From NCBI GenBank assembly GCA_964247055.1, contig OZ176059.1, forward strand, positions 992,001-1,056,000: 64,000 nucleotides of DNA, written 5' to 3'. Both the position numbers and the translations under genes were made by a program. This stretch comes from Paragordius varius (taxonomy: Eukaryota; Nematomorpha). The notes under the pieces were generated by a model. The model searched no databases. It was not told the origin of the DNA and worked only from the letters and a program-made list of their open reading frames with translations. Shown one piece after another: positions 35,369 through 47,797 of this stretch (the first letter of the stretch is position 1; the number at the start of each line of letters is the position of its first letter).

Positions 35369-36480
35369 CTAAAATATAAATATAAATTAAATAATATTTA
35401 TATGCAACAATATCAGGGCTCTTTAGGGGCAGATTTGGGTTTACCAGACGATATTAATAATATATTTTCATACTATTTTTTTATAATTGATAATTGGTAA
35501 AATTTTTTAGGCAAAAGCCAAATACTAATCATAAATAAATTATATAATATTAAATATTTTTGTCCATCCCCTGGTTACCTATTTCAAATATTATAGTTCC
35601 TTAGATAAACGCAAAAAAGAGGATTATCTTACAATTTCACACTTTTAATAAAAAAAAATTTCTAAATATAAGATTAAGAAGCCAAATAATGTCTATTTTT
35701 AATTTGACATAATATACCCTTTGGAGATATTTAAATTTGAAATATCTTTGGGATGGGGTAAAAAACCCTAAAAACGTAATAAGGTAATAATGAAAACTAA
35801 CAAACAAAGACAAAGCGGTTTAACCTAGTGTTAATTAATCATATATTTTCGATTTTATGACCATAATCGGAGAATTATCAATGATTATAGAACATATATT
35901 AGACGGAATAAATTATAATTCCTAATATCTTTAGAAGTTAATTAATAAATAGTTTTATAATAATGACAGAATCAGATTTAAAATAGAGTTGTGGTCATAG
36001 GAGTTTATTAAGATTTATTTGGAGTATGAGATGGTATATAGATAACTTTTGCATGCATATGTAATAGCGGAGATTTAGATTGAGATATCAAAAGCTTTTT
36101 AGTTATTAAACTATCCACATCGGAATCTTATATGATTTAGACAGACCAACAAATATATGGATTGTTTTATGTTCTTTATACCTTTTATTGTCACACACAA
36201 GTAGAGACACTCAATTTTTTTATTAAATATATCTTTGCTTGCTGTATTTATTTTTCCCTGTTCTTTAACAAATTAATTTTCGTGAGTGTTTTATATCACT
36301 CAATTGGTATTGTAACATATTTTCAAAAAAACAACCTTTACATCCAAAATAATTGGATAAAAATCTAATTTTATTTGATTTTTTTGTTTTCCCCTTCCTA
36401 AATAAAGAAATTGATTACATTTTATCATCGTATTGTTATCTATCATAACTGTAATAATACTGACGACACAAACAACTAAA

Positions 36481-36611
36481 ATGGATTTTGAAATGATCAA
36501 ATATTACACTTATACACCAATCTGTATTCTAGTGGTTATTCTTGGGTGCCTAGGAAATAGTACTATATTATGGGTCTGTTGGAAACAAACGACTTTATCA
36601 ACGGGATATAT
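36481..36611 (+). CDS. GPCR exon 1 (N-terminus and TM1)
   Basis: ATG at 36,481 starts MDFEMIKYYTYTPICILVVI and ends TLSTGY-AT at a GTAAGA donor. The N-terminus is very short, about nine residues before TM1, so an extra upstream in-frame stretch (no ATG) was not used. Confidence 0.85.
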
Positions 36612-39600
36612 GTAAGAAATCATTTTACTTTTCTAAAGCATAAATTTGTATAAAAAAATTTTAAAAAATATTTCGTAAATTTGTTTGCGCACATTATTTT
36701 ACGGTATAAATTTTAATGGTTGTTTATTTCATACCACTATGATAGGGCAATTCGAAACACATGAATTATGAAAAAAAGAAAGAAAATAATTGTTTATTTG
36801 TTTTTTTATTAAATTCGGTCGGGCGAAATAAAGGTTGGGAACCACAGTTTAAATAAATTAACAGTTGCAATTTAAAACTTAAATTATTTAAAATTTTCTT
36901 ATTTGATCCTGTTTTGTTGTACACTCGTCGTTAAATTATTTTTTATAAATCTAATTAATAAATCCTTTAATATGGATAATTACAAATTTTTTTCTAAATA
37001 ACATTACACATATGTTTTTTTAGTTTTATTTCTCATTAAATATTTTTAATTTTATACTCTAAATTTTAGTTTATATTTTAATTTATTTTTGTTTTACTAA
37101 GATTACTTGTAGTAGTCGAAAAGTTACTTCAATAAATTCATTCAATTTTAGCTGAATTATAATTGGAATAATAAACCAAATTATTTATATCTAATAGATA
37201 TTCATTTATGTTGCTAACTGACTTTCAACTGTTGTAAAACAAACAAAATTAATATTAATGGCAAAATACATGCGGCTAATTAAAATTTATTTTTTTTATT
37301 CCAGACTACTAATTACCATATCACAACAGTAGAAGAATCAATAGATGATAACACGGTAACGAGATCTACCATTGGTCATTTCGGCATTTTAATTGGCTAA
37401 ATGGAAGTTAATTTATATGCCTTTTACTATGCATGAGATTTTTCGTTTTTCTTGAACATATTTTTGTGAAAATTGTGAAAGAATAAAAAATGTCAATTAA
37501 ATATGTATATAAATAAATCTATCTCCCTTTTATAGTCCCAATTCCAATTAAAATACCGAAATGGTCAATCATAGCTCTCATTACTGTATAGTTTTGTGTG
37601 AAACAATCGTAAAAACCAAAATAATGTTGGCTTACTAAAAACAATTCCTAGTGTCATCACACATAGGCATTTTAAAATGTGTTATGGTTAATGACCTTTT
37701 ATTGCACACAGTGCATAAAACATGGGAAGGGGGACATAAAAGTAACTAGAATAAAATATATTTAATTAGTATGATAGAAAACTAAAAAAGTTTGATACAT
37801 AAAGTGCGTTCGATTTTGGGATTAATACTGAGTAAATGGTTAGTTATTTTACATTTTAATTTTAATAAAAACCGAATGTAATTTTTAGAGCCATATTATT
37901 TTTATACGTTTTTATTTTAACTATATTTTTTGCCTTTAACTAAGCAATATGGCTAATTATTTTTTATGCAAATTTTACACATGATAAATGCGATCCTTGA
38001 CAAAAGTATTGTTTTAAAAAATATTTATTTCAATGCTACATTTTATTATTTTTGAAACATAAAAAGACCTAAGAATCTAATGCGTTTTCGTTTATAGTTT
38101 CTTTTCAAAATAGACACGTTCACTATTTTCTCACATCTTACTGACCGAACCTGACGTGCGTCTCTGTTACTATATTATAATTTTATTGACATAAGTTTGT
38201 CTATTATATTGATTATAAATCATATATAAAAGCCACATTAGGAACTACCTGTGGCTTATACCATAGTTTATTAGGTTTTTGGTTTAAAAATTTCATAAAA
38301 TTATGATTTATATTGGTGATATTTATTAGCAACCCATAGAAAATGACAATTCCTCTTGATTAATAATACGACTCTTTAAAGAGTTTTTTGTAAGTAATGT
38401 TTTTTAACGTGGTATTTTAAAGTTAAAAAATGACGCTTAATTATTTTTATTAAAATTTAATGGCACGTTCAAAAGATAACATCTATAGACAATTGAGTAT
38501 ATCAGGGGTCTTTGTATGTATCCAATAGTAAATGAGATATCAATTGCATTGTCATTAAATTATAGGGTTAAACGTTATCTGAAAAAATGTTTTAAGGTCA
38601 TACATTCCGTTTACATAGACAGGGTTTGTTAAATATTGGCATATAGCTTTCTGGAAATTCAAATATTTTGATAAGGCATCTAAATGACTGTAAATAATTC
38701 GAAAAAAATGGGTAAGAGCCATATAAGCGAAAAAACGAACATTAAAATGCGCCAAACAGCTGATTAAAATCATTACAACATTTTTCGCTTGAAGTAAAAA
38801 CCTTTATTTTTTTCTATATATTGATAAAATAAAAATGTAGCCAATTTATAAATCCCAGTGAAGCTTAAAATTAATATATTTCGAAAAAAGCTTTATGGGC
38901 TTACCAATTTATAACTTGTTATAATTATCGTAAAGTTTGTTCATAAGTCATGCTAAGTTTTTTGTATATCGAATGTTACAATGTTCCTTATTATAAAAAT
39001 TTTGTTAAAATACCCATTAGGGCCTATTAATAATGATAAGCTATTATAAATTTTGACTATAGATATCAAGGTCATTTTAAATTAAATTACTATTTGCTTT
39101 TTAATAAAATAATGTTTATTACTATTTACCTTATAAAATTTTTTTTGAGCAGGTATTTAATAAAGTTGTGTAAATCAAAACACAAATTAATTAATTTCGT
39201 ATTTTAAAATTTAATAAATTTTTGTTTAAAAATATATTTAAGCTCTTCTTTACCAGTTCTTTCAATATTTTAGTGTTTTAATATTTTACGCATTGCCATA
39301 ATTGAAATAAGTTTAAAATATTAATTAAATATGATGGATCATAAAATCACATAATAAATAATAAGGATTAGAATTTACATTTTTTCTTATAATAAATAAA
39401 TCAGTTCATATTTTTAGGCAAAAAAATTATGTTATTTTGTACATCAATGGAATATGGATTAATTTGATTGAAATGAATCTTCTTTATATGATTAATTTTA
39501 AAATGACAAAATAATTAAAAAATTAATAATTTGTTTTTAAGGCTTTTTATTGATATAATTATGAATGTTTTTGATTCATCCATGTAATGATTGGAAATAT

Positions 39601-42600
39601 TAATACAGAATTATAAATCCAACATCAACTTTTAAAAAAGTGGTACATAGGCTTAAACAATTTTAGAATAATTGAACCTTCGCTTTTGGCAAATAAAAAT
39701 GACATTCATATCCAATTGATTTTATAATAACAATATTGATTGATTTATCTATTGTCGCATTCCACCTTTGGATGTTATAGGAGAGCTATCCATTGCGGTT
39801 TTTTTTCAATCTCCTTGATTGAGATTCATATTTTTGATTTTTAAATTAATGATTATGGTTTACTCGAATACACAAATTTGAAAGAATCAAGATCTGATTT
39901 ATTGTATTAATATCATCTTGAACCGTTTTTGGAAGCATTTTCATTCTACAAATAACTGATTTTTGTGTCGCCCAATATAGGGAGTACCAGAACCGAAACC
40001 AATTTTATTGTTAATTAATAATTTTGGAATCCATTTTACTTTTTGAAAGAACTCTGTTTTGACCGGTAAAAAATAAAAATTTGTTTGACCGCTGCTTTTA
40101 AGTGTGGCCCTTCATCAGCGGTCTTAATTATTATCACAAATGTAAAATATTTAAAAGTAATTAAATCAAGCAAAATAATATTAACCGTAAATTAGTTTTA
40201 AGCCGTCTAATTAATAATTAATTATAAAATTTTACATTTTCCCTTTTTTACTTATGTAATTTAAGTTTTCACTATCTTATGTTAATTTTTATCACATGAT
40301 AAATATATGATAACAAGTTTGGCCCGTTATTTTTATAAGCGGCAACAGTTACGGTCATTAATTTTGTCATCAATGCATTCCTAACCTACTTCAACCACAA
40401 AAATATAGAAAGAACTAAAACCGGCAAGAACCGTTTTAAAACCGTTTTTCATCTATGGCACCTAGCCTTGAAAAATTTGCTACAAGGATTAATATATACA
40501 AAAAGCAAATCAACCGCTGTTTTTTACAACCAGTTAAGTAACTTGAGGGGACCATGAAAATTGATGAATGTCGAAGAATTAGGGTGGAGTGAATAAAAAA
40601 AGGAAACCCTTTAAGTGTTTCCTATGCTCACTTTTTCAAAGAAAGGGTTTCCTTATAATTCTTATAAAAAACACATCTGATTAACTCTGGAGTTTCCTCA
40701 AACCATGCCTAAAACCGATATAAATGTACCTAAAGAAAAATTGATACTTCTTCTTGCAAAGTAACTTAATAATATTTAATACTTTAGATATCCCATAGTT
40801 TTAAACAAATCTATGTATGGTACCGTATATTCAAAAAAAAAGCTTATAAAAATCTACAAAATGATTAGTTGACAAAAGAATTATTATGAGATAGATCAGA
40901 TATAACGATAGATATAAAAACTTCAATCAAAAAATATGATTTAAATAATACAGGAAACGTTGTCATGAAGATCGTACGAAATCGAAAGAAATTTTCCTAA
41001 CTTAAGATCGCACAGAATCGGAAGAATTTTTAAAATTATTATGACAATCTATTTCACATTTTATGATATTAAATAATAAATAGATTAAAGTTTATTTACA
41101 CATTTTTTATGATAAAATAATAGTTTTTTGACAAATTTTCATTTGACAAGAATTACATAAGAAACTGATTGACTTTTTTGAGGCTTGCATACAATAAGAA
41201 ATGAGATTTGTTCTTTAATCGAAATCAAGGGAAGTATTTTGTCATAAAGTTTATTGGGTGATTATTAAATCGTAGAATTTGTTTCATAGATAATTGATTC
41301 TCATGCATATTTTATGTTTTTTTGTTTCTTATCTAAGATCGTTGAGCAAACATTTAATTTCTACACTGTATTCCAAATATAATAGAAAAATCTAAAATAT
41401 ATAAAAATAACTTTAAACATTGAAATTTAAACTTATCGATCTAATATCAAAACCGTATTAGCTTTAATTGCCTTGTTTGATCCTCTACTATCGATTGTTA
41501 TAAAATTTATAAATATTTAAGGATGGTATTTAGCATCCTAAAAAATGTGTAGGGTTTCCTTTAATAAATTTTTTTATTCACTTGAAAACAAGTGTTTCCT
41601 TAAAAATCTAATGTTAATTTTTTTAGGGTTTCCTTCGCTTTTTATTCACTCCAAATTAAGGAATCTCTTAAAAAAGCTAAGGAAAGAGTGTTTCCTTTTT
41701 TTTATTCACTCCACCCTTAGAGTCGAAACAAAAAGTTTTTTTAAAAATATATTTAAGTGTTTATATTTATTGTTGGATGGGAGTAAAAGTTCATTCACTA
41801 TTCCACATCAATGACATAATAAATCAATACATATAATTATCCTTAAATTCTCATAGTACAACTAATATTTATTTATAATTTATTTTTTTTACATATTTTA
41901 GGTTTATCGGTTTCATAGCAGTATGCGATTTACTTGCATGCATATTCATGATACCCTGGCCAATCGTCCATCTCATGGCTATACGGTATGAATGGCTTTT
42001 TGCTTTTAGTTATGGATGGATATGGTTACTGGTCCGTGCCAATTTTTTGTTAGTTAACATTTGTATGAAAAGTAGTGTCCTACTAACATGCGCACTGAGC
42101 ATGGATCGTTTTATAGCTCTGTATTGGCCTCATGTATATTCCCAGGTAGGTAGGAATCGAAGTAAAGCAGTTACCATAACACGCTCTGTGGTTGGTTTGA
42201 GTTTTGCAACAGTTGTCCTGTTAATTATCCCAAGATATAATAAGTATGATATTGTATCATTACAATCTATGATTTCCTCACCTTCCCCTGTAACATCATT
42301 AGCATTAAAATCAGAAATTTCTTTCGACACATCAAATAATGCTACACCTTTTGTAGCTGATAAACAAGGCATCGGTTTTAATGAGAATGCCTATATAACC
42401 ATAATAAATTGGTTAAATAGTTCGGATATTACAACCATAAATAATCAAATTTCCATCAATAATTCCACTGCTTTTGCATGCGATTCACCAGAAAAACGGC
42501 ATATATTCATAAATGTTGCTAAAAATAAATTTTATAAAAGTTTTATTATATGTAACCGGAACAATATAATAAATTTAGACTTGGAAAAATATTATAAAGC

Positions 42601-43783
42601 GTTAAATAGTTGCAGTAGTAATTATAATTATAATACAACTACCAAGCTAATGCCAAATTACGTGAATCAATCGAATCATATACTTATTCATGAGAGTAGT
42701 TATAACCGATGCTGGACATTTTATCCCAATCAATCGTTAACCAATGTGTCATGGTACACGCTTTATAATTGGGTTTGGGAGTGTTTGCTAACATTTTTAC
42801 CCCTGCTCATATTAGCTACGCTAAATTTTGCTATCATTATAAGGTATAAAGCAAACATGAGAAAAAAATCATTGGTTACTGCTGGTACCAAACAACACGG
42901 CCTCACTAAAAATAAAAAAAGGTTATTTGCCAAAACATCACCAGCTGCAAAAAAATGCCCAATATTGGTGTTAACCGAAGAAATAAAAAATGAATATGAG
43001 AATGTTAATGAAAATTCTAATGTGAGCTTAACACTAACGGAAAAACTAATTAATCAAATGGACGTGTCAACACCAATCATCGATGATAGGACAAAAGACA
43101 ATAATATTTGCATTGTGTCGCAATCCAACCGGTGTAGTAATGATAGTCTGGTGCTTGAATCTGTAGTTAATATTGATGAAAAGCAGAAATATCGGCCCGA
43201 AAATACGCGAAAAAGGCACTCCAGTTTTAACTGTGACCTTATGCATCAAAACAATTGGGAAGAAAATGAGCTAACTTTTGTGAAAAACAACAATAAGGTG
43301 TTGGCTTTTCATTGCAGTTTACAGTACCTTGGTAACGGCGAGTTAGATGCCGGAAATGATGACGGCAAATGCTATTTATCCCAAATCCGATCAATGATAA
43401 AGTATTCCACTTCAAATTTTATTACCGCGACAACGCGTATGTATGCAGAGAAGCGGAAATCAGAACAAATCAAAAAACAAAAACAACAAACCATGACTCA
43501 TCCCAAAGCTAAAAGGTATAAAAGGGATGAACAAAATTTGACCCTTATGATGATACTTACTGTACTACAGTATTGTATATGTTCAACACCTCAAAGTTTA
43601 ATCACTTTCAATGAATCTTTGGAGGGCGGAAGATTTTCCGCTATAAACAAGCATGACATGAATATCATTATGCTTTTTGCTAACAGTTTGGAAGCTTTGC
43701 ACTATTGTTTAACATTTTTCTTGTACCTTATGTTTATACGAGATTTTAGGCGGGCCTTCCTTACCATTTTTGCCATTAAGTGA
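36481..43783 (+). CDS. Class A (rhodopsin-like) GPCR, two exons
   Basis: Exons 36,481-36,611 and 41,902-43,783 (TGA) join in phase 2 (AT|G) to give about 670 residues. TM1 carries the Asn of LGCLGNSTILWVC; TM2 the Asp of FIGFIAVCDLLACIF; TM3 ends in LSMDRFIALYWP (DRF for DRY); TM5 is WECLLTFLPLLILATLNF; TM6 LMMILTVLQYCICSTP has CSTP for CWxP; TM7 ends LTFFLYLMFIRDFRRAF, with TFFLY replacing NPxxY. The TM4-TM5 loop (~170 residues) has several N-glycosylation sequons and the TM5-TM6 loop is ~230 residues. By counting from DRF, the usual TM3 disulfide Cys (3.25) is missing. A peptide-type receptor of the plasma membrane is likely; the ligand is unknown. Confidence 0.9.
37350..37588. mobile_element. 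MITE family B copy in GPCR intron
   Basis: Left arm CGGTAACGAGATCTACCATT-GGTCATTTCGGCATTTTAAT; right arm is the inverse (TTAAAATACCGAAATGGTCA, ATAGCTCTCATTACTGTA). About 240 bp, TA at the ends. Confidence 0.72.
40582..41716. mobile_element. Inverted-repeat element E in GPCR intron
   Basis: Left GGGTGGAGTGAATAAAAAAA-GGAAACCC and right TTTTATTCACTCCACCC are inverted; both are bounded by TTA, a possible 3-bp duplication. The subterminal regions repeat GGAAAC/GTTTCC and TTTTATTCACTCC motifs several times. No transposase frame; the frame at 41,545 is made of those repeats. Confidence 0.62.
41902..43783 (+). CDS. GPCR exon 2 (TM2 to C-terminus)
   Basis: Acceptor TTTACATATTTTAG; frame opens FIGFIAVCDLLACIFMIPWP before the first in-exon ATG at 41,948. 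The C-terminal tail after TM7 is very short (RRAFLTIFAIK), unlike the large internal loops. Confidence 0.9.
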
Positions 43784-43833
43784 AACGAAACGTACCATAA
43801 CTTAATCAGTAAAGACAATTTTTAATACAGGTA

Positions 43834-44107
43834 TTACTGTACGAGAGCTATGATTGGTAATTTCAGCATTTTAAATCGTTAAAAGGGCATTTTTACATGC
43901 CTCTTTGTATGTATTAGATTTTTTATTAGTTACAAAATTATTGCTAGCATGATATTTCATTATTAATAAGCGCCATTCTATTTTATCCCAGAATTTTAAT
44001 TAAGTATGTAACTAAAAATTGAAAATCATACATTGCATTAGGAATGTTAACTAACCCTTTTTGACATTTATTAACCTAGATGACAAATAATAGCTCTCGT
44101 TCCTGTA
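43834..44107. mobile_element. MITE family B copy just 3' of the GPCR stop
   Basis: Left TACTGTACGAGAGCTATGAT-TGGTAATTTCAGCATTTTAA; right GATGACAAATAATAGCTCTC-GTTCCTGTA. It starts 51 bp after the stop codon, so it probably forms part of the 3' UTR or its polyadenylation region. Confidence 0.7.
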
Positions 44108-44703
44108 TAATAAAAATCAGTATCAGAATTTTTATATTTCACTATGTAAATTTTATTTAATTGAGCGCTTGTAAATAGCTTAATTAAATGCACCTATCTT
44201 TATCGGTCACAATGTCAAAATATCTTATTTATAAATAAATTGTAGTTACATCAATGATGAGAAATAAATAATTTATATATATATATATATATAAAATATC
44301 GTGCTGCATGAGTGATAAGCAATTATTACATGAATTGAAAAAAGGAGTGTACCCACCTGGTGATAATCTAAAAAATCTTCTAACATGCAAAAATTCATAT
44401 TATCCAATTATCCCTTTTGTTTAATGTGTGTGTCACATTATCTAAAAGTGTGATTGATCAAAGGAGACACAGTCAATGCATCATTTTAGAAATATAATTT
44501 TGTAACGCAAAGATAATTGCTTCCTTTAATGTTATAATAATAACAATATTTGGCCATATACACAGAGCGCATAAAGTATACAGATGAAATACATTTATTT
44601 TGGGAAAAAAATCTATCACAATTCTCACGCTTTTCAAAATCGAAAAATCATAAATTTGGCGCACAATGTGTAAAGAATTTTTTTGGTAGATGCTAAATTT
44701 TAA

Positions 44704-45173
44704 CACTTGATTACCTTTTGGTTTTGGCAGACGATTAAATTTTGGGGTAGTCTAATACGTAGCATAACCTAGTTAAACTACTATTTTGAAAGTTTAAATC
44801 TAATTATCAAGCATTGTTGTCATATGATTAATGAAAAAGCTTATATTTTTTAAAGTATTGCAACTTCTAGAATCAAAAATTGAGATAGCAAAACGATTGA
44901 AACAAACAAACTGATTTCAAAATCATTATATACATATAATAAAATTTCCAATAAATGATTCGCTTTATAAAGTTAATTATTTACATTATTTAATAAAATA
45001 TTTATTAATTTGATTTTAGTATTAGCGATTTACAAAAATCCTAACGGGAAAACTTTGAAATAGCAAATGTTAAAGTATGCATATTTTTAAATTTGATCCA
45101 ATATTTAAATGCTTTTTAAGATTATCAAAAGAACGGTTTAAGGACATTAAACTCTCCCAATAGTAAGGAAGTG
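44704..45173. mobile_element. TTAA-flanked element family D, copy
   Basis: TTAA at 44,700-44,703 and 45,174-45,177. Left end CACTTGATTACCTTTTGG with GGGGTAG further in; right end CCCAATAGTAAGGAAGTG. About 470 bp, non-coding. Confidence 0.58.
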
Positions 45174-45179
45174 TTAAAC

Positions 45180-46030
45180 AAATTATTTTTCAAATAAATT
45201 TATGAAAAGGTTAAACAATGTGTATTGATTTTATCACTTCGCTACAAATTGAAGTACTGCATATCCCCAGGCCAAGTAATTGATATTTTATAAAAACTAC
45301 AAGACGGCTGGGTCTTATTTACATAGCCAATAAAATATTACCAACATTAATTTAGTTTTGATAAAAAACATATCAAGTTACTTTGGCGCCTATATTTAAC
45401 AGTTTAGCAAATCGTGTTTTTTAGATTCTACCGGTTAAATTAAAGTTCTTAATTAAAATTGCATAGCAAAAAACGACAGAAAAAATGGTTTTTCGCATTA
45501 TATAAATTTAGAGATTTATCCGTTAAACAATTAATATCTGGTTATTTTGGATGTGCAAACTATTATGGTTCCAATTACCAAATACTAAAAAATAAATGAT
45601 AAACAGGATTGGGGTAGGCAACTTTTTATTCCAGTTTAGAATTTTAAACGACATTTAAACTTAAAAAAATAATAAAATGGAAAGACTAAATGAGATTTAT
45701 TCAATAATATTTAAAATATTGACAAAGAGTGAACTATGTTACTCGAAAATTAATAATAATTTTTATAAAAAAATCGCATTTAATCTTTACCATTTTATTA
45801 TTAGTAATAATACGTATAATTTTAAAGAAACGCATACTCTACATTTTAAAATTATATCTTAACAAAATTTGGTTATAAAGTTTTTGTCGTATTATAGAAA
45901 GAATATAAGAATATTGCAAAAACAATTTTATATAATTTAATGCTGAAGAAATCTACCTCAAATTTTCGATTACAAGATTTGTCTGCGTTCAGATTTCAGT
46001 TTTTGTTGAATCACAAATAAACTAATCTTT
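45180..46030. other. Gene-free stretch with a further family D-like fragment
   Basis: TATCACTTCGCTACAAATTG at about 45,234 resembles a family D start, and a GGGGTAGG stretch at 45,611 may be its far end. The 61-codon frame at 45,677 is AT-random. Confidence 0.4.
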
Positions 46031-46039
46031 GATAAACCA

Positions 46040-46312
46040 TTAGTGGAAAGAATGACTATAGGCTACATTGGTTTAAGCAAATTGAAAGGAGAGCTCCTAA
46101 TTATATTGCAAAAACAGTAAAAAATCATATAGTTGGAAAACGAGGACATGTGAGGCCTAAAACGAGATGGATAGATACATTAAAAGAGAGCGTTAGCAGA
46201 ATATGAGCTAAAAGCAAAATATGCCATAGATAGCGTCTATAACGAGACAGGTTGTCTCAAATGACCGTTCTCACCAGTGAAAACATGTAATGTAATAATA
46301 ATAATAAATTTA
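46040..46312 (+). mobile_element. LINE 3' fragment
   Basis: Reads HIVGKRGHVRPKTRWIDTLK, the same C-terminal G-K-RGH-RPKTRW region as in the minus-strand LINE at 11.3 kb, then a short 3' end finishing ATGTAATAATAATAATAA. 5'-truncated and frame-broken. Confidence 0.7.
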
Positions 46313-46319
46313 TGTAGGT

Positions 46320-47510
46320 AGCTAAAGTCGGTTTCGATTTAGAGCGTTTACCAAGGTACGTTTGGGCCGATTTGCTCTGTTGTAAGTAAGGGATATAATA
46401 TTTGTAATAGAATATTTGGGATTTGAGTTAGATTTTCTGTTGTACTTTAAAACGGTCGCGTATTTTTCCTTACACTTCATTAAAGGTTATTCCATGGAAT
46501 TAATCTTTGGCGACAAAGAAAAAAGCGTTTTATAAGTGGTTTAATTTTGTTTTTACCATGCTATAATATACCATTAAAACACTTCAACATCCATTTTTTA
46601 AAAAATTTGGAGCAAAATTTGCCTTTAAAAAGAGAAATACATAGTAGATTTTTATAGCTCGGCTTTTTTGGTTTGATTTATGGGCACAAGCTCATTTTAC
46701 ACAATAAAAATGTGCAAATTTAAACAAAAAATTCATACAGAAGTTTTAATTTTAGATACTTATAAAGCATTCCAAAAATTTATACCAACATAATGTGAAC
46801 AAAATCTGCGTTTGAACACATAAAATTAAATATAACTTCCTTAAATAACTCCTACAACCAAAAACTAAAATCCCATTTTTAATTTCCAATTTTTTTTAGT
46901 TTGAGTCCCACCAATTATAAATATTTACATCCGTCCCCGCTTTAAATATTAAATAGTCGATAAACCATAAACACATTCTAAAATAATCTAAATTTGGTAT
47001 AAAACTTTACACCAGTATATAACATTTTTTTAAATATTTGTGATTAATATATTATAAAATTATTTTTCTTCGTTTGTTTCGCAATAATTTTTACATGGTG
47101 TGGTTTTAATGACTGGTTATGCTTCAAAGCAATCAAACCTGTTTTTATTATTAAATCAGTCAAAAGGTTGGTGCGTAGGTATTAATTTGTTGGGTCAAGT
47201 CGACCCCCTAAACTTAACTACAACTTTAGTTTAAAAAAACTAGAGGTTAATGGATGGAAATTTGCTGTAGGGATTAAATAAAGTAGCGCATGCAATATTA
47301 TTAAATTTAGTGGAACGTTTATATAAAATGTGCATTGATTAAAAAATTTCACATTTTAAAATTAAAAATAATTACCATTCTTTCAAATCTTATGTGAGAA
47401 CAAATCTGAACAAAAAACTAATAAATTTATTGGAGACTAATTAGTCAAAAGAAAATTTTAAACATATTTCCAGACATTCTTTTGAAAAAAATAAAGGTAT
47501 TATCATCTTA
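46320..47510. other. Gene-free AT-rich stretch
   Basis: No coding frame or recognisable repeat end. A GC-richer patch at 46,325-46,385 (GAGCGTTTACCAAGGTACGT) is unexplained. Confidence 0.45.
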
Positions 47511-47531
47511 GGAGTGAATCGCTTTAATATA

Positions 47532-47797
47532 TATTACAGTGAGTCTCTTTTTTCCTTTTTTATTAAAGGGTAAGGACTTAAATTGTATCCGGACATGTGA
47601 AGGCTTTAACACTCGCCTGCCCAGGGCTGACATTGATGATGGAAAAAATGCTTAGTTTCGGGGTTCGAACTCTGGCACGCAGAGTTAGAGTCCGTCGCCC
47701 TACCTACTATACCATCACGCCTTCAATATATATTACAGTTTAGAGTCTCTTTTTTCCTTTTTTATTAAAGGGTAAGGACTTAAATTGTATCCGGACA
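47532..47797 (-). mobile_element. tRNA-derived SINE, composite copy with 19-bp target duplication
   Basis: Flanked by AGTGAATCGCTTTAATATA at 47,513-47,531 and 47,798-47,816. On the minus strand a partial unit (47,797-47,735) is followed by a full unit (47,727-47,540). The full unit has A box TGGTATAGTAGG, B box AGTTCGAACCCC, the shared body and tail AAAAAAGGAAAAAAGAGACTC. Long target duplications mean LINE-driven insertion. The head resembles a tRNA but is not a tRNA gene. Confidence 0.85.

Larger units (their letters stand above)
36612..41901 (+). other. 5.3-kb intron of the GPCR gene
   Basis: Non-coding and AT-rich. Contains a probable hAT fragment at 36,720-36,850 (ATACCACTATGATAGGGC ... 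GGTTGGGAACCACAG), MITE B at 37,350-37,588, a family B-like end at 39,775 (GGAGAGCTATCCATT) and the inverted-repeat element at 40,582-41,716. No further exon seen. Confidence 0.7.

Noticed and set aside
47640-47727. Possible tRNA gene
   Set aside because: A and B boxes are present but no acceptor stem closes, and the sequence continues into a repeated body and A-rich tail: a SINE head.
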